Below are positions 35,091 through 44,000 of a DNA stretch of 64,000 nt, piece after piece (the first letter of the stretch is position 1; each line of letters starts with the position of its first letter). The notes beneath the pieces are model-generated. The model was not told the DNA's origin, searched no databases, and worked only from the letters and a program-made list of their open reading frames with translations. Source of the DNA: Hyphomicrobium_A sp963776675 (lineage in GTDB: Bacteria > Pseudomonadota > Alphaproteobacteria > Rhizobiales > Hyphomicrobiaceae); assembly GCA_963776675.1 (NCBI GenBank), contig CAVZNR010000049.1, forward strand, positions 62,001-126,000, in the 5' to 3' direction. The position numbers and the translations under genes are program-made.

Positions 35091-35260
35091 CGGTTGTTTC
35101 CTAGGCGATCCTCTACGCGTTTCGCACTCGTCCCCCGTGAGCGTCCCTGCCGGCGCAACCGAGCAGAGGCGGCCCTTAAAGGCTTTCTTTTGTCGGCGAA
35201 GACATGAGCTATAGGTAAGAAATCGAAACCCCGTCAAGCCTGTCCCTTGGGGGGAACGGG

Positions 35261-35353
35261 CCTGGACCGGGCCGGAAGCCCAGCACCGTTAAGAGAGGGT
35301 GGCCGGCCTGAGGCCCCCTGGACCCCGCTGGGCCCCTGGGAAGCCCAGCGTTA
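35261..35353. repeat. Duplicated structured motif in the sgaA-amidase gap
   Basis: Two imperfect direct copies: CCTGGACC...GGAAGCCCAGC..GTTA at 35261-35291 and again at 35317-35353. Each contains self-complementary GC stretches, such as GCTGGGC...GCCCAGC at 35327-35349. The region lies just before the amidase gene and after the sgaA promoter side. It could be a leader RNA structure or a small RNA, but it matches no RNA family I recognise. Confidence 0.5.
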
Positions 35354-35375
35354 GTTCGTCATCGACACGAGGCCC

Positions 35376-36731
35376 ATGGCTCGCTCCATTGCTACCGACC
35401 CGACCGCCCTATCGGCCGCCTCGGCCGCTGCAGCCGTTCGCTCCGGTGAGATCTCGTCGGAGGCCCTCGTCCTCGCCTGTTTGAAGCGCATCGCCGAGCA
35501 CGAGAACAAGGTGGGGGCCTGGGCCCATTTGGACCCGGAGCTGGCGCTCGCGCAGGCGCGGGCGGCCGACGCAGCGCTCAAGGCGGGCAAAGAGACGGGC
35601 CCGCTGCACGGCGTGCCCGTGGGCGTGAAGGACATCTTCGACACCGCCGACCTTCCGACCGAGAACGGCTGCCCCATTTTCGCCGGCCGGCGCCCCAAGG
35701 TCGACGCCGCGTGCGTCGCTCTGCTGCGGGCGGCCGGTGCCGTTATCCTCGGCAAGACGGTAACGACCGAGCTGGCGCTGCTGACCCCCGCCCGGACGCG
35801 CAATCCCCGCAACCTCGATCACACACCGGGCGGCTCCTCTGCCGGCTCGGCGGCGGCGGTGGCCGCTCTTATGGTGCCGGCCGCGCTCGGCAGCCAGACG
35901 GCCGGCTCGGTCATCCGCCCGGCCTCCTTCTGCGGCGTGTACGGATTCAAGCCGACGCTGGGGCTCATCCCACGCGACCGCGTGCTCATGCAGTCGCATA
36001 CCCTCGACACGGTCGGCATCCTCGCCCGCTCGGTCGACGACCTTGCCCTTCTCACCGACTGCATGATCGCGTTCGAGCCCGACGACGCTGTCAGCGTTCG
36101 CTACGAAGGGCCCGAGCTGCTCAAGACCGCGCGCCGGGAGCCGGCGGTAGCACCACGCTTCGCTTTCGTCCGCACGCCGGCCTGGGGCGACGCCGATCCC
36201 GCCATGCACGCAGCGTTCGAAGCGTTCGTCGCCAGACTTGGCGCCCAATTTGGCGACTGCGTGAGAGAGATCGAGATTCCCGTTCTCGCCGACGTCATGG
36301 CCTGGCAGCAGATCGTGCAGCTCGCCGAGAACGCCTACTACTACGGGCCGCTCATGCAGAAGGCGCCGGAGCTCTTGTCGGACGGGCTCAAGACGCGGCT
36401 GGAGGCCGGCCGCAAGGCCGACGTGCAGACCTACATCCGCGCGCTCGCCTCGCGCGAGGAGGCCTACCGGGAGGTGGCGCAGGTCCTCGCCGACTGCGAC
36501 GCCATCCTCACCCCCGCTGCTGCCGGCCCCGCACCCGAAGGATTCGGCTCCACCGGCAGCCCCATCTTCAACGGTCTGTGGACCTATCTCGGCATGCCGG
36601 CCGTATCGTTGCCGCTGCTGGAAGCGGGCGGCCTGCCCTTGGGCGTGCAGCTCGTCGGCGTGCGCCGCGGCGACGGGCACCTCCTGCGCACCGCACGCTG
36701 GCTCGCGGCACACGTCGCCCCGCCGCGTTAA
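35376..36731 (+). CDS. Amidase (amidase-signature family)
   Basis: A 451-residue amide hydrolase. The amidase-signature triad is complete: Lys85 (PVGVKDIFDT), cis-Ser154 (PGGSSAGSAAAVAAL) and nucleophile Ser178 (GSQTAGSVIRPASFCG), with the family's spacing of 69 and 24 residues. It lacks features specific to GatA (no gatB or gatC nearby), so it is a stand-alone amidase; the substrate cannot be inferred. ACGAGG lies five bases before ATG 35376. A duplicated GC-rich motif precedes it. The following DUF2946 gene starts 78 bp downstream with its own strong ribosome site. Confidence 0.9.
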   Translation: MARSIATDPTALSAASAAAAVRSGEISSEALVLACLKRIAEHENKVGAWAHLDPELALAQARAADAALKAGKETGPLHGVPVGVKDIFDTADLPTENGCPIFAGRRPKVDAACVALLRAAGAVILGKTVTTELALLTPARTRNPRNLDHTPGGSSAGSAAAVAALMVPAALGSQTAGSVIRPASFCGVYGFKPTLGLIPRDRVLMQSHTLDTVGILARSVDDLALLTDCMIAFEPDDAVSVRYEGPELLKTARREPAVAPRFAFVRTPAWGDADPAMHAAFEAFVARLGAQFGDCVREIEIPVLADVMAWQQIVQLAENAYYYGPLMQKAPELLSDGLKTRLEAGRKADVQTYIRALASREEAYREVAQVLADCDAILTPAAAGPAPEGFGSTGSPIFNGLWTYLGMPAVSLPLLEAGGLPLGVQLVGVRRGDGHLLRTARWLAAHVAPPR

Positions 36732-36809
36732 CCCTCGGTCTGTGGCTCGATGGCACTAGGCCCTCGCCCAGTGGCCGCCTAGCATCCGCGCCAGACGGAG
36801 GGATACGGC

Positions 36810-37211
36810 TTGAAGCGCAGAACTTTGCGCCGCTACGGGACGGTATTGGCGTTGGTGGGCCTGGCCTTCAGGCTCCTCATCGCGGCCGTGCACGTGCCGC
36901 CTGCCGCAGCAGGGGCACTGCCCGCAGCCCCCGGACTCTTCTCGCAGATCGTCTTGTGCACGGCATCGGGCTTCCGCGTCGTGCAGCTCGACAAGGACGG
37001 CAACCCCGTCGAGCCGGGCAAGTCGCCGCCGCAGCAAAGCTGTCCGATCTGCACCGCGCTCTCGGGCGCGCCGCTGGCGTTGGCGCCCAGCATGGATCTG
37101 CTGGCGGTTCCGCAATTCGCCGACGTCTTCATCTCCGAGCATCGCGCCGCGCTCGTCGTCGGACGCAAGCCGCTGGTCACCCGCGGACGCGACCCACCGC
37201 ACCAAGCCTGA
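36810..37211 (+). CDS. DUF2946-like protein, copper-cluster member
   Basis: A 133-residue protein with an N-terminal hydrophobic helix (about residues 10-35) and two cysteine sites, IVLCTASG and QSCPICTALSGAPLAL. This CxxC-type arrangement is typical of DUF2946, a family often found beside copper chaperones. The start is TTG 36810, with GGAGGG eight bases upstream. The genes after it encode a Met/His-rich barrel and PCu(A)C, so the three likely form a copper-responsive set. The exact role is unknown. Confidence 0.8.
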   Translation: MKRRTLRRYGTVLALVGLAFRLLIAAVHVPPAAAGALPAAPGLFSQIVLCTASGFRVVQLDKDGNPVEPGKSPPQQSCPICTALSGAPLALAPSMDLLAVPQFADVFISEHRAALVVGRKPLVTRGRDPPHQA

Positions 37212-37307
37212 AGCATGAGCCGATCGCCGGCCGCAGCACCGCGACGGGGCAACCGCCCCGCCGGGCCGCGGCATTAGCACCATGCATTAAGTCTTGGAGT
37301 TCTCGAT

Positions 37308-38462
37308 ATGACGACCGCAGACCGCACGCGCCGCGTGCCTCTTTTCTCTGACCGCACCGCACTGCGCCTGGCAGCTCTCGCCGCCGCCGCCCTGACGCCG
37401 CTCTCCGCCGCCATGGCGGACGACCCGCCGTTTACCGGCTCGGGCTTCACCTACTCCGGTGGGGGCGGCGCGCCCGTCCGCGCCGACGGCCATGCGCCCA
37501 TCGGCGTGATGGGCGACCACATGCACCACAAGGGCGAGTGGATGCTGTCCTACCGCTACATGCACATGGACATGCAAGGAAATCGCATCGGCACCAGCAG
37601 CGTGTCACCCGATACCATCGTGACGACGGTGCCCAACGTCTTCGCGCCGCCTCCGACGCTGCGCATCGTGCCGCTGTCGATGAGCATGGACATGCACATG
37701 CTCGGTGCCATGTACGCGCCCTCCGACAACCTGACGCTGATGGTCATGGCCAACTATCTCGACAAGGAGATGGACCACGTCACCTACCAGGGCATGGCCG
37801 GCACCACCGTGCTCGGCTACTTCACCACCGAGTCCGAAGGCTGGAGCGACACCAAGGTGTCGGGCCTCTACCGTCTCTACGATGACGGCACCAACCACTG
37901 GCATCTCAACCTGGGGCTCAGCCTGCCGACCGGCAGCATCACCGAGCGCGGCACCGTGCTGACGCCCATGAACGCGCAGAGCAACGTGCGTCTGCCCTAT
38001 GCCATGCAGCTCGGAACCGGCACCTTCGACCTGTTGCCGGGGATCACCTACACGGGCCGCGCGAACGACCTGTCGTGGGGTGCGCAATACCGCGCGGAGA
38101 TCCGGCTGGAAGGCGAGAACGACGAAGGCTATGCCTGGGGCGACAAGCACGCCTTGACCGGTTGGGTCGCCTACGAGTGGGCGCCGTGGATTTCGACGTC
38201 GGTGCGCCTCGACGCCACGACGCAAGGCACCATCGACGGCATCGACCCCAACATCGCCGGACCGGTGCAGACGGCAAACCCGCTGTTCTACGGCGGCGAG
38301 CGCATCGATGCTTATTTCGGCGTTAATCTCGCCGGCCAAGCGGGCGTCATCCGCGGCCATCGCCTTGCCTTGGAGGTCGGCGCCCCCATCTATCAGGACC
38401 TCAACGGTCCGCAGATGGAAACCGACTGGACGCTCATGGTCGGCTGGCAGAAAGCATTCTGA
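37308..38462 (+). CDS. Met/His-rich outer-membrane transporter-like protein of the copper cluster
   Basis: A 384-residue protein with a long signal peptide (ending AAMADD) and barrel-type strands to the C-terminal WTLMVGWQKAF. It resembles the phenol-degradation MetA-like outer-membrane group. Two stretches are extremely rich in Met and His: GDHMHHKGEWMLSYRYMHMD (about residues 66-85) and LSMSMDMHMLGAMY (about 124-137). These are plausible copper(I) ligands. ATG 37308 has GGAG eight bases upstream. The PCu(A)C gene begins 14 bp after its stop, so the two are co-transcribed. Copper binding is inferred from composition and context. Confidence 0.8.
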   Translation: MTTADRTRRVPLFSDRTALRLAALAAAALTPLSAAMADDPPFTGSGFTYSGGGGAPVRADGHAPIGVMGDHMHHKGEWMLSYRYMHMDMQGNRIGTSSVSPDTIVTTVPNVFAPPPTLRIVPLSMSMDMHMLGAMYAPSDNLTLMVMANYLDKEMDHVTYQGMAGTTVLGYFTTESEGWSDTKVSGLYRLYDDGTNHWHLNLGLSLPTGSITERGTVLTPMNAQSNVRLPYAMQLGTGTFDLLPGITYTGRANDLSWGAQYRAEIRLEGENDEGYAWGDKHALTGWVAYEWAPWISTSVRLDATTQGTIDGIDPNIAGPVQTANPLFYGGERIDAYFGVNLAGQAGVIRGHRLALEVGAPIYQDLNGPQMETDWTLMVGWQKAF

Positions 38463-38476
38463 GGAAGACACGAACA

Positions 38477-38929
38477 ATGAAACGAGCAATCAGAATTGCA
38501 GCCGCACTTTGTGCGGTTGCTGCAGCCATGTCCGCGGCCGCCATCGCCAACGAGTATCATGCGGGGCCGCTGACCATCGAGCAGGCTTGGGCGCGGCCCA
38601 CCATCGGCGACGCCAAGAGCACGGCCGCCTACATGAAGATCGAGAACAGCGGCAATGCGCCCGACCGGTTGGTGGCGGTCAAATCGGACCAGGCCGCGAA
38701 CCTCATGCTGCATGAAAGCCGCATGGAGGGCGACGTCATGCGGATGGTGCACCTCGACAATGGCGTCGAGATCCCCGCGCACGGCGCAGCCGAGCTAAAG
38801 CCACTCGGGTTGCACGTGATGGTGATGGGGCTGAAAGCGCCGTTGAAAGACGGCGAGACATTGCCCCTGACGCTCGTCTTCGAAAAGGCCGGCGAGGTGG
38901 CCGTCGAGGCGACGGTCGGCAAGCCCTAA
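38477..38929 (+). CDS. Periplasmic copper chaperone PCu(A)C
   Basis: A 150-residue periplasmic copper(I) chaperone of the DUF461 family, which delivers copper to cytochrome oxidase. A signal peptide ends AIAN. The copper motif H(M)x10Mx21HxM is visible as MLHESRMEGDVM through LGLHVMVMGL, preceded by the typical IEQAWARPT and AAYMKIENSG. Length is normal. It closes the DUF2946-barrel-chaperone set and is followed by a strong terminator. Confidence 0.94.
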   Translation: MKRAIRIAAALCAVAAAMSAAAIANEYHAGPLTIEQAWARPTIGDAKSTAAYMKIENSGNAPDRLVAVKSDQAANLMLHESRMEGDVMRMVHLDNGVEIPAHGAAELKPLGLHVMVMGLKAPLKDGETLPLTLVFEKAGEVAVEATVGKP

Positions 38930-38954
38930 CCCGGCATCCGGCCCCACAACGAAA

Positions 38955-38981
38955 AACGGACCGGCTTGCCGGTCCGTTTTC
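38955..38981 (+). terminator. Rho-independent terminator of the copper cluster
   Basis: AACGGACCGGC-TT-GCCGGTCCGTTTTC: an 11-bp GC-rich stem followed by TTTT, 26 bases after the PCu(A)C stop. The A-run on its other side could also serve the convergent DUF4389 gene. Confidence 0.88.
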
Positions 38982-39008
38982 TCAACTCTCGCATCAAAAT
39001 GTGGCGGC

Positions 39009-39308
39009 TCAATCCCCCGATGGCCACGCCGCCCACGGAAACGGCTTTGTCTCACTCGCGCACGAAACGAAGCGCGCCGTCTCGCTGAGCCATGCGCCCA
39101 GCTGTTTGCCGAAGCGCGCAAGGAACGCGTTCGGCGCGTCGGTGAAGGCGAGCCACAGGAACTGCACGATGGCCAAGAGCCACATGATCCCCTGGCCCAC
39201 GCCGAACGCCAGCATCAACAGAAGCATGAACAGCCCGCGCATCCACACGGCGCGGCGCGCCGAGCGATCCTGGCGCACAGGGACGGCAGTCTCGTCATAG
39301 GGTTCCAT
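39009..39308 (-). CDS. Small DUF4389 membrane protein
   Basis: A 99-residue protein with two adjacent membrane helices (about residues 23-42 and 43-58; MRGLFMLLLMLAFGVGQGIMWLLAIVQFLWLAF). The soluble tail contains FLARFGKQLGAWLSETARFVSCASE, the layout and wording of DUF4389. ATG 39308 has AGGAGG six bases upstream. It lies downstream of hprA on the same strand but beyond that gene's terminator. Function unknown. Confidence 0.8.
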   Translation of the reverse strand: MEPYDETAVPVRQDRSARRAVWMRGLFMLLLMLAFGVGQGIMWLLAIVQFLWLAFTDAPNAFLARFGKQLGAWLSETARFVSCASETKPFPWAAWPSGD

Positions 39309-39456
39309 TTTGGCCTCCTGGTCCGCAATGAAGGAGGGCGGGCGCACGTCGTGGTGCGCATCCGTCAACAATACAGGCCCAGCAAGCGCGCGCTTGCGCC
39401 ACGTGTCAAGGTTGGCAGCGCGCTCGCCCACGGGCGATTTCCCAGGGAGGGCAACG

Positions 39457-39486
39457 AAAAAGGGCCCGGCTCGCCGAGCCGGGCCC
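39457..39486 (-). terminator. Rho-independent terminator of hprA
   Basis: On the minus strand a near-perfect palindrome GGGCCCGGCTCG / CGAGCCGGGCCC is followed by TTTTT. It starts 25 bases after the hprA stop codon. Confidence 0.88.
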
Positions 39487-39510
39487 CTTCAATTGTCAGC
39501 TGTGCCGCGC

Positions 39511-40476
39511 TCAGTTGAGCTTGAACGGCATGTCCTTGCCGGCGAAGAAGGCATCGATGTTGTCGAGCGCTTCAAAGCCCATCTGGTTGCGCGCCTCGAT
39601 GGCCGCCGAGCCCAGATGCGGGAACAGGAACGTGTTGGGCAGGTCGTAGTAGCCCTCGTTGATCTTGGGCTCGCCCGCGAACACGTCGAGACCGGCGTAG
39701 CCGAGCCGCCCCGACTTCAAGGCCGCGATCATGTCCTCGTCCTTGACCAGGTCGCCGCGCGCCGTGTTCACGACAATGGCGCCCTGGGGCATCTTTTCGA
39801 TCACATCCTTGTTGAAGAAGTAGCGCGTCTCCGGCGTCGACGGCGCGTTGATGGAGAAGAACTGCGACACGGCCAGAAGGCTGTCGAGGCTGTCGTGGTA
39901 GGTCGCGCCCAGCTCCTTTTCCTTCTCCGGCGGCTGGCGGAAGATGTCGTAGTAGTGGATGTCCATGTCGAAGCCGCGCGCACGCTTGGCCAGCGCCTGG
40001 CCGATCTTGCCGAAGCCGTAGATGCCGAGCACCTTGTTATCGAGGCGCTGGCCGACGAGCTGCAGCGGCTGCCAGCCGGGCCAGGAGCGCGTGCGGATCA
40101 TCTTCTCGCCCTCAGAAGCGCGCCGGGCCGAGCCCAGCAGCAGCAGCATGGCGATCTCGGCGGTGGCCACCGTGACGCCGTGCGGGGCGTTGCCGACCTT
40201 GATGCCGCGCGCCTTGCACGCCTCCAGGTCGATGTGGTCGAAGCCGATGGAGAACGTCGAGATGCACTTGATGTTCTCGGGGATCTTCTCGATGACGGGT
40301 GCGGGGCACTTCTCATTGAGGGTAAGAAGGATGGCGTCGACCGACTTCGCCGCCTCCAGCATCTCATCGACGGTGATCTTGGGATCATCGCCGTGCGCCA
40401 CGACGTCGTAGGACTCGCGGGCGCGGGCCATGACGGCATCCGGCAGAGGCCAGGTGATCAAGATCTTCTTCTTCAT
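39511..40476 (-). CDS. hprA: Hydroxypyruvate reductase (NAD-dependent glycerate dehydrogenase)
   Basis: A 321-residue D-2-hydroxyacid dehydrogenase reducing hydroxypyruvate to glycerate in the serine cycle. From memory, length and wording closely match the Hyphomicrobium methylovorum enzyme of known structure: MKKKILITWPLPDAVMARAR at the start, then ISTFSIGFDHIDLEACKARG, and APHGVTVATAEIAMLLLLGS. The NAD motif is GIYGFGKIGQALAKRA. Catalytic Arg is in VNTARGDLV, Glu in FAGEP and His in LFPHLGSAA. ATG 40476 gives exactly the family length. It diverges from a small secreted protein, and a strong terminator follows it. Confidence 0.95.
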   Translation of the reverse strand: MKKKILITWPLPDAVMARARESYDVVAHGDDPKITVDEMLEAAKSVDAILLTLNEKCPAPVIEKIPENIKCISTFSIGFDHIDLEACKARGIKVGNAPHGVTVATAEIAMLLLLGSARRASEGEKMIRTRSWPGWQPLQLVGQRLDNKVLGIYGFGKIGQALAKRARGFDMDIHYYDIFRQPPEKEKELGATYHDSLDSLLAVSQFFSINAPSTPETRYFFNKDVIEKMPQGAIVVNTARGDLVKDEDMIAALKSGRLGYAGLDVFAGEPKINEGYYDLPNTFLFPHLGSAAIEARNQMGFEALDNIDAFFAGKDMPFKLN

Positions 40477-40679
40477 TTGCGCTTTCCCTCCCCGGGTCGT
40501 CAGTCTTCTGGGCGTTCCGCCGCTTCTAGCCGCTAGGCGGCGTCCATGACAAGCCGAAGCGGCACGCCGGGCAACGCTTTCTTCACCATGCCGCGGCAAA
40601 CTGCCCCCCGCACCAGGGCCATCGCGGCGGCGGCCGCCAGGCGATGGCCCCTCACCGCTGCTCGGGGAGCAAGCCGCTC

Positions 40680-41057
40680 ATGATGAGAGCCCTCGTCCTC
40701 GTGCTCGCCGTGCTGGCGGGCGCCAAGATCATCGCCCAGGAGCGCCTCTATCGGGACGGCGCCGAGGATGCGCTCATCCGCGCCTATCGCGAGCGCGCGA
40801 TGGCCGCCTGCCAGAGCCAGGATGCCGCGAGCGCACAGTCGGTCAGCACGAGCGCGCCGCTGTGGACCCGTCCCGCCTCCGTCACCCTCGAGATCGGCCG
40901 CAAAAGTGCTGCCGTGAACCTGTGGGAGGTCGACAACGCGCTGTGGCCGGCGCGCTTCAAGCACCCGCACGTCGTCTTGAACGCAAGCACGGAGTTTCCC
41001 GGCCCCGTGTGCGAGTACGACGTCGTCGAAGGCCGCGCCTACCTCACGCAGCTCTAA
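40680..41057 (+). CDS. Small secreted protein of unknown function
   Basis: A 125-residue protein with a hydrophobic N-terminus (MMRALVLVLAVLAGAKIIA), which could be a signal peptide or an anchor. No known domain is recognised. The mature part has Cys in MAACQSQD and PVCEYDVVEG, and conserved-looking aromatic residues around NLWEVDNALWPARFKHPHVVL. GGGGAG lies about 11 bases before the double ATG at 40680. It is convergent with the RND pump gene (26-bp gap). Confidence 0.6.
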   Translation: MMRALVLVLAVLAGAKIIAQERLYRDGAEDALIRAYRERAMAACQSQDAASAQSVSTSAPLWTRPASVTLEIGRKSAAVNLWEVDNALWPARFKHPHVVLNASTEFPGPVCEYDVVEGRAYLTQL

Positions 41058-41083
41058 GCCACCTATCGAGGTGCGACGGCGAG

Positions 41084-44000
41084 CTAAGCGACGCGGCGGC
41101 GGCTTGCGAGGTCGGTCGGCGCATCGCTGGCGTCGCTCGGCGGCTGGAAGCGCCCGAAGCGCAGGGCCAGGGTCGGCAGCACCAGCAGGTTGAGCGCCAT
41201 CGAGGTGATGAGCCCGCCGACGATCACCAGCGCCATCGGCCCCTCGATCTCGCGGCCGGGCTCGTTCATGCCGATGGCCAGCGGCAGCAGCCCGAGCGTC
41301 GTCACGATCGACGTCATCAGGATCGGCGCCAGACGGTCGCCGGCCCCCTTGATGGCGGTCTCCACACCCCACGTCGCCCGCTCACGGTCGACGATGTGCT
41401 CGAAGTGCGACACCATCATAATGGAGTTGCGCAGCGTGATGCCGAACAGCGTGACGAAGCCGACCATGGCGCCGAGCGTCAGCACGCCGCCGGTGGCAAA
41501 GATCGCAAGCACGCCGCCGACCAGAGCGAACGGCATGTTGGACAGCACCAGCAGCACGTTGCGCCAGCTCCCCGTCACCACCACGAGCAGCAGCAGAATG
41601 CCGAGGCCCGCGACCATCGAGTTGATCAGCAGGTTGCGGCGCGCCTCCGCCTGCGCCTGCGCCGATCCGGCAAACTCCAGGTGCACGCCGGCGGGAAGCT
41701 GCACGTCGGCATCCAGCGCCTTGCGCGCATCCGCCACGAACGAGCCGACGTCGCGGCCGATGACGTTGGCGGTGACCGTCTGCACGCGCTGGCCGCCAAG
41801 GTGCAGCACCTGATAGCGGCCGGCCGTCTGATAGACGTCGGCGATCTGGTGCAGCATGACGAAGTTACCCGACGGCGTGCGCAGCGGCAGGTCGGCGACC
41901 TTGGCGACGCTGTTGCGGCTCTCCTTGTCGAGAATGGTGATGACGTTAAAGACGCGGTTGCCCTCGTAGCTCTGGCCGACGACGTCGCCCTGGTAGGCGC
42001 CGCGCAGCGTGTTGAGCACGTCCACGGCGTCCATGCCCCAGCGCTCCAGGTCGGACTTGCGCGGACGGATGGTCAGCTGCGGCAGCCCAGGCGGCGACTG
42101 CAGCTGAACCTCGGTGGCGCCGGGAACCTCGCTCATCGCGCGCGCCACCTCGCGCGCGGTCTCGTCGAGCACGTTGAGATCGTTGCCGTACAGGTTGACG
42201 ATCACCGAGGCGGTGTAGCCCGACAGCAATTCCTCGACACGCTCGGTCAGGAACGGCTTCAGCGCGAAGTTGACGCCCGGAAAGCCGGCGAGCACCTGGC
42301 GCATCTGCGCCTGCGCCTCGTCCAACTCCTCGCCCGACAGGTTGCGTTGCAGATCGACCTCGAACTCGCTGTAGTGCGTGCCCCAGGTATCGTCCGCCTT
42401 CTCGGCGCGGCCGATGCGCTGCGAGATGACGCGGACCATGGGCAGCTTCAAAAGCGCCTCGGTCACCAGCGCGCCCATGCGCTGCGCTTCCTCCACCGAG
42501 GTGCCCGGCACCGCCGCCATGTGCAGCGTGAAGTGGCCCTCCTTGAGCTCGGGCAGGAACTCGGTGCCGAAGAACGGCAGGGCGGCGCAGCCGATCAGCG
42601 TGAAGGCCACCGCAGCCGCCATGGTCGTACGCGGGCGCGCCACGATCTTGCGCAGCAGCCCCTCGTAGTAGCGCCGCATCCACCGCGTCACCGGCGGATC
42701 CTCGGCGATCTGGCTCGCCTCGGGCTCCGGCTTTTCCGAGGGCTTGGTACGGAACAGCAGCGCACACAGGGCGGGCGTGACCGTGAGCGCCACCACCAGC
42801 GAGGCGAGGATGGCGAGAACGTAGGCGAGACCCAGCGGCGCAAAGAAGCGGCCCGCCAGCCCCGGCAGCAGCACCACCGGCACGAACACGAGGATGACGG
42901 CGAAGGTCGCGTAGACGACGGCCCCGCGCACCTCCAGCGAGGCGTTGAGGATGACTTGCGAGGCGGGAAGCGGATTGGGCGAGCGCCGGTTGAGACGCAG
43001 ACGCCGGGCAATGTTCTCCACGTCGATCACCGCGTCGTCCACCACCTCGCCGATGGCGATGGCGAGGCCGCCCAGCGTCATGGCGTTGAGCGTGGCGCCG
43101 AGCGCGTTGAGCACGGCGATCGCCGCCAGCAGCGACAGCGGAATGGCCATGCACGAGATCGTCGCGGTCCGCAGATCGAACAGGAACAGGCACAGCACGA
43201 CCACCACCAGGGCGCCGCCGAGCAAAAGCGAGTTGCGCACGTTGCCGGTCGAGATGGCGATGAAGTCCGCCGGCCGGAACAGGTCCGCGCGCAGCTCCAC
43301 GTCCTCCTTGTCGATGAGCGGCTTCAAGTCGGCGAGCGCGGTCTCGATGCCCTCGGTGACGTCGATGGTGTTGGCGCCGAGCTGGCCGGAAACGAGCAGC
43401 ACCACGCCGGGCTTGCCCATGACGGCGGCGCCGCCGATGGGCGGCTCGGGCGCGTTGATCACGTCGGCGACGTCCTTCAACAGCACGCTTGCGCCACCCG
43501 AGGACGCCACCACCGTGCGCGCGACGTCCTCGGGCGCGATCGACTGGCCTTCGGACTGAAAAACGATGCGCTGGTTGGCGGTCTCGATGAAGCCGGCGCC
43601 GGTGACTGCGGTCGCCTTTTTCGCCGCCTCCAGCACGTCGTCGAAGGACAGGTTGTAGCGAATGAGCTGGTCGGGATGCACCTGGACCTGGATGGAGCGC
43701 ACGTCGCCGCCGAACACGGCGACCTTGGCGACGCCCGGCACGGCGAGGAGGCGCAGGCGCAAGGTCCAGTCGGCGAGCGTGCGCAGCTCCATCAGCGAGC
43801 GCTTCTCCGACGTGAGCCCGAGCACCAGCACCGTGCTCGATGACGACGTGAGCGGCGTCATTGTCGGCGCGGCGACGCCCGTGGGAAGCTGCTGGCCGGC
43901 CTCGGCCAGGCGCTCCGACACCACCTGCCGGTCGCGAAAAATATCGCTCGAAGCGTCGAAGATGACGGTTATGACCGACAGGCCCTGGATGGAGGAGGAG

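Noticed and set aside
35200..35360. The 4.5S SRP RNA gene
   Set aside because: The stretch is GC-rich and structured, with GGCCGGAAGCCC, but it lacks the conserved GGAAGNAGC-type asymmetric loop on either strand.
40862..43843. A 993-codon plus-strand reading frame opposite the RND pump gene
   Set aside because: It is the mirror of a clear CzcA-like gene. Its translation is Arg/His/Gly/Asp-rich low-complexity sequence without family motifs, as expected from the antisense of a high-GC gene.
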